Source: Candidatus Caenarcanales bacterium (GTDB lineage Bacteria > Cyanobacteriota > Vampirovibrionia > LMEP-6097). From it: a stretch of DNA of 64,000 bases. The DNA lies in contig JABSOS010000013.1 of assembly GCA_013216135.1 (NCBI GenBank), positions 26,232-90,231 on the forward strand. Reading direction: 5' to 3'. This document shows positions 43,601 to 52,024 of the stretch, piece by piece (within the stretch, counting starts at the first letter, position 1; each line of letters begins with the position of its first letter). A program made the position numbers and the translations under genes. The notes under the pieces were generated by a model, which made no database searches, was not told the DNA's origin, and saw only the letters and a program-made list of their open reading frames with translations.

Positions 43601-46293
43601 AAAGCAAAGATTTTTTTTCCTTCTTCACGAACAAAACCAAGTATTAGTTGTCTAATTATTTGATTATTATTGAGGAGTTGATTCCCTTTATTTGGAATAA
43701 TAAGATTGTCAACAACCCCTCGAGTAAACTCAATATTATCATCATCAAAGGCTCTTACTGCTTGACTTATAATCGTATCAATTCGAAGATCCTTATCAGA
43801 TGAATAACGATTAGCTTCTGCAATATAATATGATTGAAAACCATATTCAGAAAGTATAGTATCTAATCTGGATAAATCTTTTTCATCTAGTTTTTCAATT
43901 GTAGGCATTAAAGATTTGAATATTACTAATTCTAATAACTCATCTCTACATGAAAGTGGTAAATCTTCATTGTAATATTTATCTATATAGCGGTCTAAAT
44001 CCAAATTTAAGAGTGATTCTAAGCTATTTAAATTTCTACTCACATCAGCAACTTTAGCTAATTCATCACTACGTGTAGTAGGAACCTTCTCTTTTAATCT
44101 AGAGTGCAGTCCTTGAACATAATCAAGTGAAGCCACTCGCTCTAAAATATTCAGTGAAGAACTGTAAGTTTTTGAAATAGAATGAACTTCAGGAATTGTT
44201 AATTCTGAGTCACTAACAGACTCTTCACTTAAACTTATACGCCCTTTATTAGGACCATTTTCCTCAGGGTGATTTAAATTAGATAAGTAAACATTTAATA
44301 TTTCAGGTTCATCTTTATGTACTTCATAAACTTCATGGTTTAAAAATATTGAGTTTTTGTATATAAAAAAAATTTCATCTGAGTCTTTGAAATCTGCCGT
44401 ATACATAGAGTAAATATTAGAATCAAAATTATTTATAAACTCAATACTTTCAGCTCTATCAAATTGCATCGAAGGAATTAGTTCAGGATTAACTAAAGTA
44501 GTAGTGTTAGCTAAATTAAGTGCAGCAAAACTTTTGGTATTGGGGAGTACCTCTAAATCAGTAAGTAACCTTGGTGCTATATAGCTCAAATCAGAAAAAT
44601 GAGTACCTGAATTTAAATTAGAAGATCTTTCTTCAAAGCTACTAATAAGCTCATGAAGAGCATTAACAATCTGAATTTTTTCAGATTGCGTAAAATTACT
44701 AGTCTCTTCAATCCCTTTAATTAAAAGGTTAGAAGCTTCGGCACAATTTTTATCCGCAGTCAATTCACTTCTACTTTCAGGTACTTTACAATCTAATGGA
44801 AAATCAATTATAAGTTCAGATGGAATATTTAAAGAATCTAATTTTAAGGATTCAATTCTAACCCCATTCATATTAATATGAACTTCACCTCCTCCAGCTG
44901 TATTTCCAGACTCCGCATAGAGAATTTTCACATCACCATAATCTGAATTCTTTGACTCATAAGTCTCAACTTTATAGTTTGTAACATCATTTACTAATTC
45001 TGAACCTGAATCTGTCTTTAAGAGGATATTAGCATTCAAATTATGTTTAAAAGATTCTTTCAAAAGCTGCTCTGCATGCTTGCTGTCAAAAGAGCTTGAA
45101 TTAACTTCAATAGATGTACCTTGTCTAGAACTTACTTTTTCACTTTCAATATTTATACAAATCTTATTATCAAACTCAGGCTTTCTTTGAAAGGTAATCA
45201 CATGAGTTTTATTACCATCATTTGTAGTAACTTTGACACTATCATTACTTGACTGCAAGTGAGTAAGAGCAGTATAGAAACCAACTCCAAACCTTCCAAT
45301 AGTATCTGTCCCATCTTTACCAGAAATAGATGGAATTAAAAGTTTCTCTAAAATCACTCTAGGATTCATTCCGATACCATTATCAGTGACGGTATACCCG
45401 TCATCACGAATAGATACTTTCACACTATTATCTTCTAAGCTATCACCTCTCATTTGATTTGCGTCAATAGCATTTGAAACCAGCTCTACAATAGAACGAT
45501 ATAAATTTTCAGATTGATTACTAATCGTATGGTCAAGCTCAACATCTTTTACACTATTATCGACTCTTAAAAGTTGATACATTAAATCATTCAATTCAAA
45601 GAATTGGCAGAAATCACAATATATTTCCTCCCCATGTTTTTGCGACAATTGTGATTTTTTAACGGTAGAAGAAAAACTAACTACCTGTTCCAATGGTGTC
45701 CAATGATCAGTGGCTGTTAAATCTCTTGCTATTGATATAGCTTCAGACTTTTCCATCAAAGTCTTCAAATCAGTTACGCCATTAGCAGTTAAAGAATCTA
45801 AATTTGAATAATCAGAATTACCAAAAGATTCATTTAAGGCATTAATGAAATTAGTATTCGAAAAAAGTTTTTCTTCTAATAGACTTAAACCTCTTTCAAG
45901 CTTAGGACTAAGAGAAGTCTTTTCCAATCTAATCGGATCAATATATTGAAGATTATCTAAATCTATTTGGGGAACAGTTTGTGAAAGAAAATCTTGAACT
46001 AATAAAGTAAGACCTGAAGGAATAAACGATTGATTATTAAGCTCTGCCTCTTTTTTTGCTTGAAAAGAAAGATCTGTAGCTTCCAGTAAATCAGCCTGAG
46101 CTGTAACATGACTTGTATCTAAGCTAGAACTTTTCGCCTCATTTATTTTATTTAAAAGTATCATCCCTAGATAAGGGAAACTACTTTTAGCTGCTGGTCT
46201 ATATATCTTTTTAGAACTCTGCTTTAAACCTGAACTATTAGAAGCCTCTGGTTTTCCATATAAATTACTACCATCTGTAACTGAATTAATCAA
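40660..46293 (-). CDS. 1877-aa protein with two GHKL ATPase modules and HExxH C-terminus
   Basis: GHKL-1 (about 250-520): N-box 'ELVSNAIDA' (Glu270, Asn274), G1 'DNGIGM' (Asp304), G2 'GRFGVGFY', then an Hsp90/MutL-like transducer with 'ESRSELTAD'. A long helical region (about 650-1200) follows. GHKL-2 (about 1270-1560): N-box 'RELAQNSIDAI' (Glu1285, Asn1289), G1 degraded to 'EDEVGM', G2 'GKFGQGFFTVF', and again a transducer-like 'KSRSDIAQREINIP'. C-terminus has a zincin HExxH (His1808, Glu1809, His1812). Repeated GHKL modules recall sacsin-like proteins. Start TTG with AAGGAGG 5-6 nt upstream. Function unknown; chaperone, defence or proteolysis roles are possible. Confidence 0.75.
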   Translation of the reverse strand: MINSVTDGSNLYGKPEASNSSGLKQSSKKIYRPAAKSSFPYLGMILLNKINEAKSSSLDTSHVTAQADLLEATDLSFQAKKEAELNNQSFIPSGLTLLVQDFLSQTVPQIDLDNLQYIDPIRLEKTSLSPKLERGLSLLEEKLFSNTNFINALNESFGNSDYSNLDSLTANGVTDLKTLMEKSEAISIARDLTATDHWTPLEQVVSFSSTVKKSQLSQKHGEEIYCDFCQFFELNDLMYQLLRVDNSVKDVELDHTISNQSENLYRSIVELVSNAIDANQMRGDSLEDNSVKVSIRDDGYTVTDNGIGMNPRVILEKLLIPSISGKDGTDTIGRFGVGFYTALTHLQSSNDSVKVTTNDGNKTHVITFQRKPEFDNKICINIESEKVSSRQGTSIEVNSSSFDSKHAEQLLKESFKHNLNANILLKTDSGSELVNDVTNYKVETYESKNSDYGDVKILYAESGNTAGGGEVHINMNGVRIESLKLDSLNIPSELIIDFPLDCKVPESRSELTADKNCAEASNLLIKGIEETSNFTQSEKIQIVNALHELISSFEERSSNLNSGTHFSDLSYIAPRLLTDLEVLPNTKSFAALNLANTTTLVNPELIPSMQFDRAESIEFINNFDSNIYSMYTADFKDSDEIFFIYKNSIFLNHEVYEVHKDEPEILNVYLSNLNHPEENGPNKGRISLSEESVSDSELTIPEVHSISKTYSSSLNILERVASLDYVQGLHSRLKEKVPTTRSDELAKVADVSRNLNSLESLLNLDLDRYIDKYYNEDLPLSCRDELLELVIFKSLMPTIEKLDEKDLSRLDTILSEYGFQSYYIAEANRYSSDKDLRIDTIISQAVRAFDDDNIEFTRGVVDNLIIPNKGNQLLNNNQIIRQLILGFVREEGKKIFALDRTFTYDENGSYHRFASHDYLDRDFKDYSEGTNQLNKFTEAYLNFVNSKPIKKLSSMIKKETSDRYLEYNPQAEMLYSHYRDGLIVSYRVKEKLDINPAKLDILDKFINNNIDKLNNIAIGDARRLCRGLLELTELSNEAYQKMLPITLELALKHIAYEKNSSIDTSDLWLPGLVHNGGIPKIVDSFEGAPDHQLSAYFEIIKLVGIANDSLDKDSYNEYRRCQESYGIANNILDYFIENRDSLTKSELRSIISDLKSLYLPENRFSGDKSPLQKVLGKDRRDRDYSELPSSLRPLMIYALEGNRLKVNENNSRDLVIDSDVIRLSDFFQAKTLRESSFREMDNDSSINQIIQEVLEEVPDTEEVQRLIAHAINNQEANDPFLWIRELAQNSIDAITTSKEEVGSDIRIDFFSEKNENSFSSSLVTSFEDEVGMSLNEVFNYLLVPGDSSKDGVETTGKFGQGFFTVFQNASEVRVKTSTGDGMVTYLNLIPLNQDGEVVKQGEKIADVAIKREIKEEDYKGTRIEKVSNSNLAKTEIALLKDAVIKHTRFVDANEVKIICDNQQINSEAKYKIVCSIDGLGDIKLMSTNENSIVQKGLYIMPVEEELFDQVPEPIRVVLRKGLAIDIPKKMDLIKSRSDIAQREINIPIIKEEVPELSARLFFTYLANNDIPFKDLDFISYDYFDLEGHNLYQSLKDDELKQFARTLLEGEEIDKAQFQGYSQSKSQLESLVLNTPYLDYCDKKVSLIELNEIFREQVKNKTFSVKMLSTLPGDIANKLNSSYSSYKSKREPQRQENNIQQYQAPSYLERARSDFKLSSSAKEKAPVIYIIDEMRKALHEHLDIADNYQTTYYYANDGSEGHAVQGSSSSSTNLASGSFGAIAHLLSRDSISDEDRTKILENIICLDTHEAIHAVFEQPGDITHNAGFFQKQRNLLHTALKKEPKKFKLLLDSLISETNDEKRKSISNPVDICRALFT

Positions 46294-46367
46294 AATATCC
46301 TCCTTACACCTTGCTTTATTAATATAAGGTTAAGAAGGAATTATTTTGACAAGGTTTTAAAATTAAT

Positions 46368-46506
46368 TTAAGGATTTGCTGAAAAACAAAGTTTTGAAGC
46401 ATAATCTGCTTGATATGGGTTTAAGGACCTCGCTCCCTGAGCTAGGATTCATTCCTCGGTCAGGGTTGAAAAATTCACAAAGTTGAGTTTTTCAGCGTGC
46501 CCTTAA
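46368..46506. repeat. MITE-like palindromic element
   Basis: Terminal arms of 20 nt (46368-46387 and 46487-46506) are inverted copies with 16 of 20 matches: TTAAGG, four variable bases, then GCTGAAAAAC in the left arm, mirrored at the right. Inside, CCCTGA (46435-46440) pairs with TCAGGG (46460-46465). The outer TTAA may be a target-site palindrome. The right end covers the stop codon of the phospholipase gene. No transposase is present; it would be a non-autonomous element. Confidence 0.6.
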
Positions 46507-48806
46507 GAAGAATACATACTTAATAAAATCGGTTCTAACTGCTTAGTAACCCATGAACTTAAATGTGCCATCATGTTTGCTTGAGTTGGAGTCATATCTA
46601 TAACATTCACAATAGAACTATTTGGATTAGTATTAAACGTAGAATAGTTAGGGAAAGTGTAGAACTCTGGCTTACTCTTAAGTTTAGAAATCTTTTCGGC
46701 ATTATCCTTAGCGATAGTATTTGACCATTTAGATGGAAGCAAAGCTTCCCAAGTCCATGAACGTTGAAGGTTAACCCATAAAACATTTACTTTATATGAC
46801 TTCTCAATACCGAAGAACTCATTTTTAACTACTTGGTATTGTTGCTTATGGTAGACAGGACCTTTGATACAACCTAAATATTGACTAAGTTCTCTTTCAG
46901 TAGCAGACTCAAATTTAGAGAAATCTCTTCTCGTAAGTCTACCATTAAGTTTTTGACCCTTTTTAAGCTTAAGCTTATCAAAATCACTTGCAGCAAGTAG
47001 TCCTCTAACTGTTTCTTCATAAGGAGTTGTACCATCTGTACTTTTCTTATTTGCAAAAACCTTTGCCCTAGAATCTTTAGCAAGATTAGAAGCAAGAAAA
47101 TCAGATTTAGGAACACGCTCACCAAAAAGCACTGGAAATGCAGTATCTATCTGAATTCCATGATTAAATTCTTTTGCTTTCTTAGACTCATCAGAAATAG
47201 CGATCTCTGTATTCATGAACACTACAATATTTTCAACACCACGCTTAAGTAATGGAATAATTCCATAGCTATCGATGTAACCACCATCACCGAAGTCATA
47301 TTTAGACTCCTGTCTATGAGCTTCAGCTGGCGTCCAATATCTAAATTCAGGGAAAACAGAAAGTAATGAATTATCTAATTTTCCAGCTCCGATAAGACTC
47401 TTACCAGCAAGTTTAGCTGCTGCTTGAGTTAATTTAGATTTCCCTCCTGGAAAAGAAAGTCCTGCTAAATCAAAAAGCATTTTTGAGTTTTCATAACTCT
47501 GAAGACCTTGGAAAGCAAATGCTGGAGCAGCACCTGTCACGCCCATGATTTCAGAAACGCTTGTTCTATGGAAAGCTTTCCCTTGACGCACTTCAGCTGT
47601 AGAACCTGTAAGCTTCTTATTCGGTGAATGTGAATCCATAGCGAAAGACTCTAGGTAAGCACCACCTACCGACTTACCCAATCTTGTTTTAGCTTTTCTT
47701 TCTTTACTGATCCCAGAATATAATGGGGTCATCTCAAAGTGATTCCAGTCAGCAGACTTATCTGGTGGATTCATTACTCCACCTGCGATAAAGAATGGTC
47801 TTTCAAGTTCCTTCTCTACATAGTTAAAATCACTTGCCTCTAAGTGAGGGTTTCTTTTTAAGATGTCATTTAGATTAGCTTTAGTCCAAGTGAAATATTT
47901 TTTCGCTTCGTCTAAACCGTATTCTTTTAAAAACACTTCAGCGATAGTTCTACTAAAAGTTTCATCAACTTCATCAAAGTGAATCCCTTTTATAATCTTG
48001 GTTCTGATCATTAAATAGTTTTTAATAGTCTTCAATAAAATCTTTGAAGTGCTAACCTGATTTAAGAAGTTTTTCTGTGTTTTGAAACTGTGAATATCAT
48101 TAGCTATCAGCTTTCCAGGCTCGACATACTTGCCTAAGAACTCAGTATCTGAGATATTCTTCGGCAAGAAGGTATAAGTAGTAGTAGCCCAAGCACCACC
48201 AGAGATAGCAGAAATATATTTAGAAGAATTGAGAAGATTTTTCTTCGCTGCTGTAGTGGGTTTGATGTTGTTTAAAGCTCTTAACTGACCGATACTTGCT
48301 GAAGCTGACCTAGTACCACCACCAGAGAAACAGAAACCTAAGTCTGCTTTTTTAGTAAAAGCTAAATTAGCTTCTTCTGGAAATTTAAAAGTTCTAGACT
48401 TAGTCTGCCAGAATTTAACTTTATTCTTTTCAACTAATTCTTCTAAGTTATCAGCAGCTTTATCTACTAAGGTTTCGATTTTACTCTTAACATCTTGCTT
48501 TAATTCTTTTAAAGCTTCAACTTGCTCTTTAAAATTTGCTTTTTTATTTTTAGCTTTAGCTTGCACATTATCAATAATTTCATTAACTCTTGAATCTAAG
48601 TTATCAGTGATATTAGATATTCTGTTTTGAATACGAGTTTTAGGTTTAGTAGCTGGAGTAGTTTTATTTGCTCTTACTGTTCTAATTGTAGTTTTAGCCT
48701 TGGCCACGGTTTTCTTTACCGCTGTTTTCACTTTAGATTTAGCTTGAGTCACTTTGGCTCTAAGTTTTGAGCCTCTAGTTGTAGTTTTTCTTGATCTTGC
48801 TGGCAT
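46503..48806 (-). CDS. Patatin/cPLA2-like phospholipase with basic histone-H1-like tail
   Basis: 767 aa. Residues 1-60 are Lys/Ala/Thr-rich with repeated AK/TVK units like histone H1; residues about 60-140 form a coiled coil. The catalytic part starts with 'FCFSGGGTRSASA' (oxyanion GGG at 162-164), the nucleophile Ser202 in 'AISGGAWATT' (GxSGG), and Asp507 in 'DGGYIDSYGIIPLL', giving a Ser-Asp dyad. The overall order resembles cPLA2-type acyl hydrolases more than short patatins. The predicted reaction is release of fatty acids from phospholipids. GGAG 7 nt before the ATG. No signal peptide, so it would act in the cytosol unless specially secreted. Confidence 0.82.
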   Translation of the reverse strand: MPARSRKTTTRGSKLRAKVTQAKSKVKTAVKKTVAKAKTTIRTVRANKTTPATKPKTRIQNRISNITDNLDSRVNEIIDNVQAKAKNKKANFKEQVEALKELKQDVKSKIETLVDKAADNLEELVEKNKVKFWQTKSRTFKFPEEANLAFTKKADLGFCFSGGGTRSASASIGQLRALNNIKPTTAAKKNLLNSSKYISAISGGAWATTTYTFLPKNISDTEFLGKYVEPGKLIANDIHSFKTQKNFLNQVSTSKILLKTIKNYLMIRTKIIKGIHFDEVDETFSRTIAEVFLKEYGLDEAKKYFTWTKANLNDILKRNPHLEASDFNYVEKELERPFFIAGGVMNPPDKSADWNHFEMTPLYSGISKERKAKTRLGKSVGGAYLESFAMDSHSPNKKLTGSTAEVRQGKAFHRTSVSEIMGVTGAAPAFAFQGLQSYENSKMLFDLAGLSFPGGKSKLTQAAAKLAGKSLIGAGKLDNSLLSVFPEFRYWTPAEAHRQESKYDFGDGGYIDSYGIIPLLKRGVENIVVFMNTEIAISDESKKAKEFNHGIQIDTAFPVLFGERVPKSDFLASNLAKDSRAKVFANKKSTDGTTPYEETVRGLLAASDFDKLKLKKGQKLNGRLTRRDFSKFESATERELSQYLGCIKGPVYHKQQYQVVKNEFFGIEKSYKVNVLWVNLQRSWTWEALLPSKWSNTIAKDNAEKISKLKSKPEFYTFPNYSTFNTNPNSSIVNVIDMTPTQANMMAHLSSWVTKQLEPILLSMYSS

Positions 48807-48880
48807 ATAAATTCTCCAAGTCTTTTATGACCTAAATAACAATTTCACTAACAATCTATCAATATTTTCAACTATTTGGC

Positions 48881-50653
48881 TTAAAGCTCTAATACTTCAA
48901 AAGAATTATTTTTGTATGAGTATATAGCAAATGGAGAAGCGATACGATCACCATATTCATTAAAACTAAATTTATCTCCAAAAACTTCAAATTCTTTTGA
49001 ATGCATAGCTTCAGCTAAACTGCAATATTTACCAGAATGATAATCTTCAAGCGAGCTAAACAGTGCTTTTGCCGAAATATAAGAAAGTATCGAAGCATAG
49101 TTTAAACCGACATCTTTCTTATCTTTAAAATAATTCTTTAACTCAATAAACTCTAGATTATTTCTGTCAATTTTAGGACCAATTATATATAAAGAAGTAT
49201 TTTCATAATCAAGATCGTAGGTGTTTGAGTAAGGGAGGATATTATGCCAAAAACATACAATATTTACTTGCCTACCTGGGTTAGATTGACTTAAAAGTTT
49301 AGAGATATATTTGAGATCATACTCTGGACCCAATAACAAATAAGTATCTAATTTTGACTCACTAAAAATATCTACAATCTGAGATTCAGAATTTGCATCA
49401 AGTTGATAGCTAGTAATATTGTTTTTTTTCAAACTTCTATAGCTAGACATAAGCTTAGCAATAATATTTGCATGAGTTAAGCAACCATTATGAATAATAA
49501 TTTTCTTATTCTCAGTCACCTCTGAATCAATGTAAAGCAATGAATCTAAAAGAGGTTTATAGTGAATATAATCTTGAGGAGCAGCTCTAAATAAAGAACC
49601 TTGATTATTTACTTGATGAGTGAAACCTGGGTGAACAGCAGTAGGCGTAATTTGAAGAATATTATTGTCTTGATAAACTTTTGAAGTTGCAATGCTAGCC
49701 TCTGAACCCAAATGACCAACTACCGCATCGACACATAAGCTCACAAACTCTCTAGCGCAATCAATAGCCTGTAAAGCATTTTCGATATTAGCGCCATCAT
49801 CGCATAAATAAACTTCTATTTTCCTTCCTGCAATTCCACCCTTATTATTAATCGTATCTACAAACATCTGAACCGCTGCAACTGCTGACTTACCAGCATA
49901 AGAATATTTATTTTTCAAAGGCATCCCAATCCCAATCCGAATAGGTTTTTCGGATAGCTTTTCTATTGCAAGTTCATTATTAGGGTAAATAAAATTTAAA
50001 GCATCAATTAATTCATGAGACTTTTTTGAGTTGAGTAATTTTATAAATTTCTTGACCTCAATATTTCTTTCTTTCAGTGACTGAGAGGAATAGTAGAGAT
50101 TAATTCTCTTCATTAAAGGATAATTACCGAAGTTAAAATTAGATTTAATCGGAGCTATATCATTTACATAAACTAATTTTTCAGCAATATTACTTTTATA
50201 TTTACTTGCTCGAATGTCAGCTAAAGAATTAGATTGGTTTATTAGAAATTCACTTAAAAGCTTTCTTTGCTTAAAGGTTTGAACAGAGTTTTCTGCTTCA
50301 CTTGCAGTAATATTTGATACTGAATTCTTTGCATTAGCAACAACTAAAACGGCATCTTTTGCTAACAACTTTTTAGTAAAGCTTTCCTGATTAATTTTAT
50401 TTTTTTCGTCTGTAATATAAAAATCAATCTCACTATTGTCTAGTGCCTCACTAGGTAATTTAGAATTTAATTTTATAAAATTCAGTTTATATTTCTGCTT
50501 CTTAAATAGATCTGAATTAAAGTAATTTTCTATGAAATAACTATAATCATCAGAATAAGCAACATTAAGCTCAAGATATTTCCTGCGATCATTGCAGGAA
50601 AACCCTAAAAAAACCAAGAAGAAAATTAAAATATAGTACTGAGCTCTCTTCAT
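48881..50653 (-). CDS. Fused type 2/type 1 substrate-binding lipoprotein (paralogue 1)
   Basis: 590 aa. Lipoprotein signal with L-G-F-S-C (Cys20). Residues about 25-225 resemble a degenerate PstS-type (type 2) binding domain, with 'KLLAKDAVLVVANAKNSVSNI'. Residues about 235-590 are a type 1 (LivJ-like) binding domain: 'PIRIGIGMPLKNKYSYAGKSAV', 'VYLCDDGANIENALQAI', 'AVVGHLGSEASIATSKVYQ', 'QITPTAVHPGFTHQ'. Ligand unknown. Two close paralogues lie at 52005 and 54614. No ABC permease or ATPase is nearby, so it may be a receptor rather than a transporter component. No Shine-Dalgarno; TATATA lies 6 nt before the ATG. Confidence 0.8.
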   Translation of the reverse strand: MKRAQYYILIFFLVFLGFSCNDRRKYLELNVAYSDDYSYFIENYFNSDLFKKQKYKLNFIKLNSKLPSEALDNSEIDFYITDEKNKINQESFTKKLLAKDAVLVVANAKNSVSNITASEAENSVQTFKQRKLLSEFLINQSNSLADIRASKYKSNIAEKLVYVNDIAPIKSNFNFGNYPLMKRINLYYSSQSLKERNIEVKKFIKLLNSKKSHELIDALNFIYPNNELAIEKLSEKPIRIGIGMPLKNKYSYAGKSAVAAVQMFVDTINNKGGIAGRKIEVYLCDDGANIENALQAIDCAREFVSLCVDAVVGHLGSEASIATSKVYQDNNILQITPTAVHPGFTHQVNNQGSLFRAAPQDYIHYKPLLDSLLYIDSEVTENKKIIIHNGCLTHANIIAKLMSSYRSLKKNNITSYQLDANSESQIVDIFSESKLDTYLLLGPEYDLKYISKLLSQSNPGRQVNIVCFWHNILPYSNTYDLDYENTSLYIIGPKIDRNNLEFIELKNYFKDKKDVGLNYASILSYISAKALFSSLEDYHSGKYCSLAEAMHSKEFEVFGDKFSFNEYGDRIASPFAIYSYKNNSFEVLEL

Positions 50654-50800
50654 TGCAAGTATATAAATGTACTAAAACAGCTATTAATCCTAACACTTTC
50701 ACTAATCCTGAAGCATTAAACTTCATCTACATTCTCGACGCTATTATCTTAATAAAAAATAAAAATGTTAATATATATACATGTAGGTACTGATTTCTAT

Positions 50801-52024
50801 ATGTCTATAACGACTACTAAACCTGCAATAAATCCACAAATTGTTTTTAGTAACGAGAAGGGAAGCTCAGAACCAAAACAAGTCAGTTTAAGCCGAGAAA
50901 TTTTAGATGAAATAGGAAAAACAAATTTTGAAGAAATTGATACAGAAGCCTTGCTAAAAGAAATAATGGCAAGTGAGGAGTTTTTAGAAACTGAGTTAAC
51001 AGCTAACAATTCTTCTGAAGTAGCAGTAGATACTGTTTCAAAACAAGAGACAGAGCCAGGAGAAGAAAATGGTAATAAAGCTAAATTAAAAAACTTTTTT
51101 AAAACTATTAAACCAATTACAGTATGGAGTCAATATGGCATTGCTGCAGGTAGCATTTTACTTCACAGTAGCTCGGTTGCAACGATACTTGCAAAAAAAA
51201 TCCAAGATCTCACTGGTAATAGTGTATTTGGCTTAGCAAATATTGAAGAAAAGTTAACGAAAGATGCGGCTTGGTTTTGTAGATATATAGATACTCTGCC
51301 ATCAGTTCTTAGTGGAATTGAAAATATGCTAGAGAATAAAACTTTTAGCTTAGGTTTAGCTAGATCTTCTTCTTCCATGAAAGTTCTGTTTCCTAATATC
51401 GCAAACAGAGATTTTGGAGGTGGTCTTGCAAGTGCTCATAATAGCCAGAAATTCCTTAATGATAGAGCATTAAAAGCTGGTTTCATAGATGAATTAGTAG
51501 AAGCTAAAGAAGATACTAAAGCTGCCCATTTCCAAGCATTTTTACAAAACAGCCTCAATGTAAGTAAAGCATCAATAAAAAATATCATGAAAGGAGAACA
51601 TGTTTTCCATTCATTCTCAAATTTAGCTATTACCCCCCTTGCTCTCATGACCTTTGGATTAGGGGTTACATTGTGCAGAGGAGAGAAATTAAAAATCGTA
51701 CCGAAAAAAGTTTTAAGATCTTTAAACGCCTTCGGTATGGTTTTATTTAATGTACTAATGATTAAATTAGGTAAGGATTCCAAGAAAACAGATATAGATT
51801 CAATAGCTACTAATAAAGCAGATTCTAATTTAGCTAAATTAGGTATTTTTGAAGGTATTGTAGGTGGGTTAACTGGATGGGTAGAAGATAGTGACTTCTT
51901 ACTTAAATTCAAAAGTCATTTATCGAGCAATATGAGAACCATTATCAACTTAGGGTGGAACAACAGAGATAGATTAATAAATACTATAAAGAAAGGGCTA
52001 GAAGCTAATCCAAATCCAGCCTAA
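50801..52024 (+). CDS. Hypothetical protein, possible paralogue of the 1.9 kb gene
   Basis: About 407 aa of unknown family. I prefer ATG 50801 ('SITTTKPAINP'); an upstream ATG at 50765 adds 12 residues in an AT-rich stretch. The first 100 residues are acidic and polar; hydrophobic helices follow ('GIAAGSILLHSSSVATILA', 'LAITPLALMTFGLGVTL', 'LNAFGMVLFNVLMIKLG'), giving three or four possible membrane segments. Organisation resembles the product at 1931-3115. It sits between two of the fused binding lipoproteins and overlaps the second by 20 bp at its 3' end. Confidence 0.58.
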   Translation: MSITTTKPAINPQIVFSNEKGSSEPKQVSLSREILDEIGKTNFEEIDTEALLKEIMASEEFLETELTANNSSEVAVDTVSKQETEPGEENGNKAKLKNFFKTIKPITVWSQYGIAAGSILLHSSSVATILAKKIQDLTGNSVFGLANIEEKLTKDAAWFCRYIDTLPSVLSGIENMLENKTFSLGLARSSSSMKVLFPNIANRDFGGGLASAHNSQKFLNDRALKAGFIDELVEAKEDTKAAHFQAFLQNSLNVSKASIKNIMKGEHVFHSFSNLAITPLALMTFGLGVTLCRGEKLKIVPKKVLRSLNAFGMVLFNVLMIKLGKDSKKTDIDSIATNKADSNLAKLGIFEGIVGGLTGWVEDSDFLLKFKSHLSSNMRTIINLGWNNRDRLINTIKKGLEANPNPA

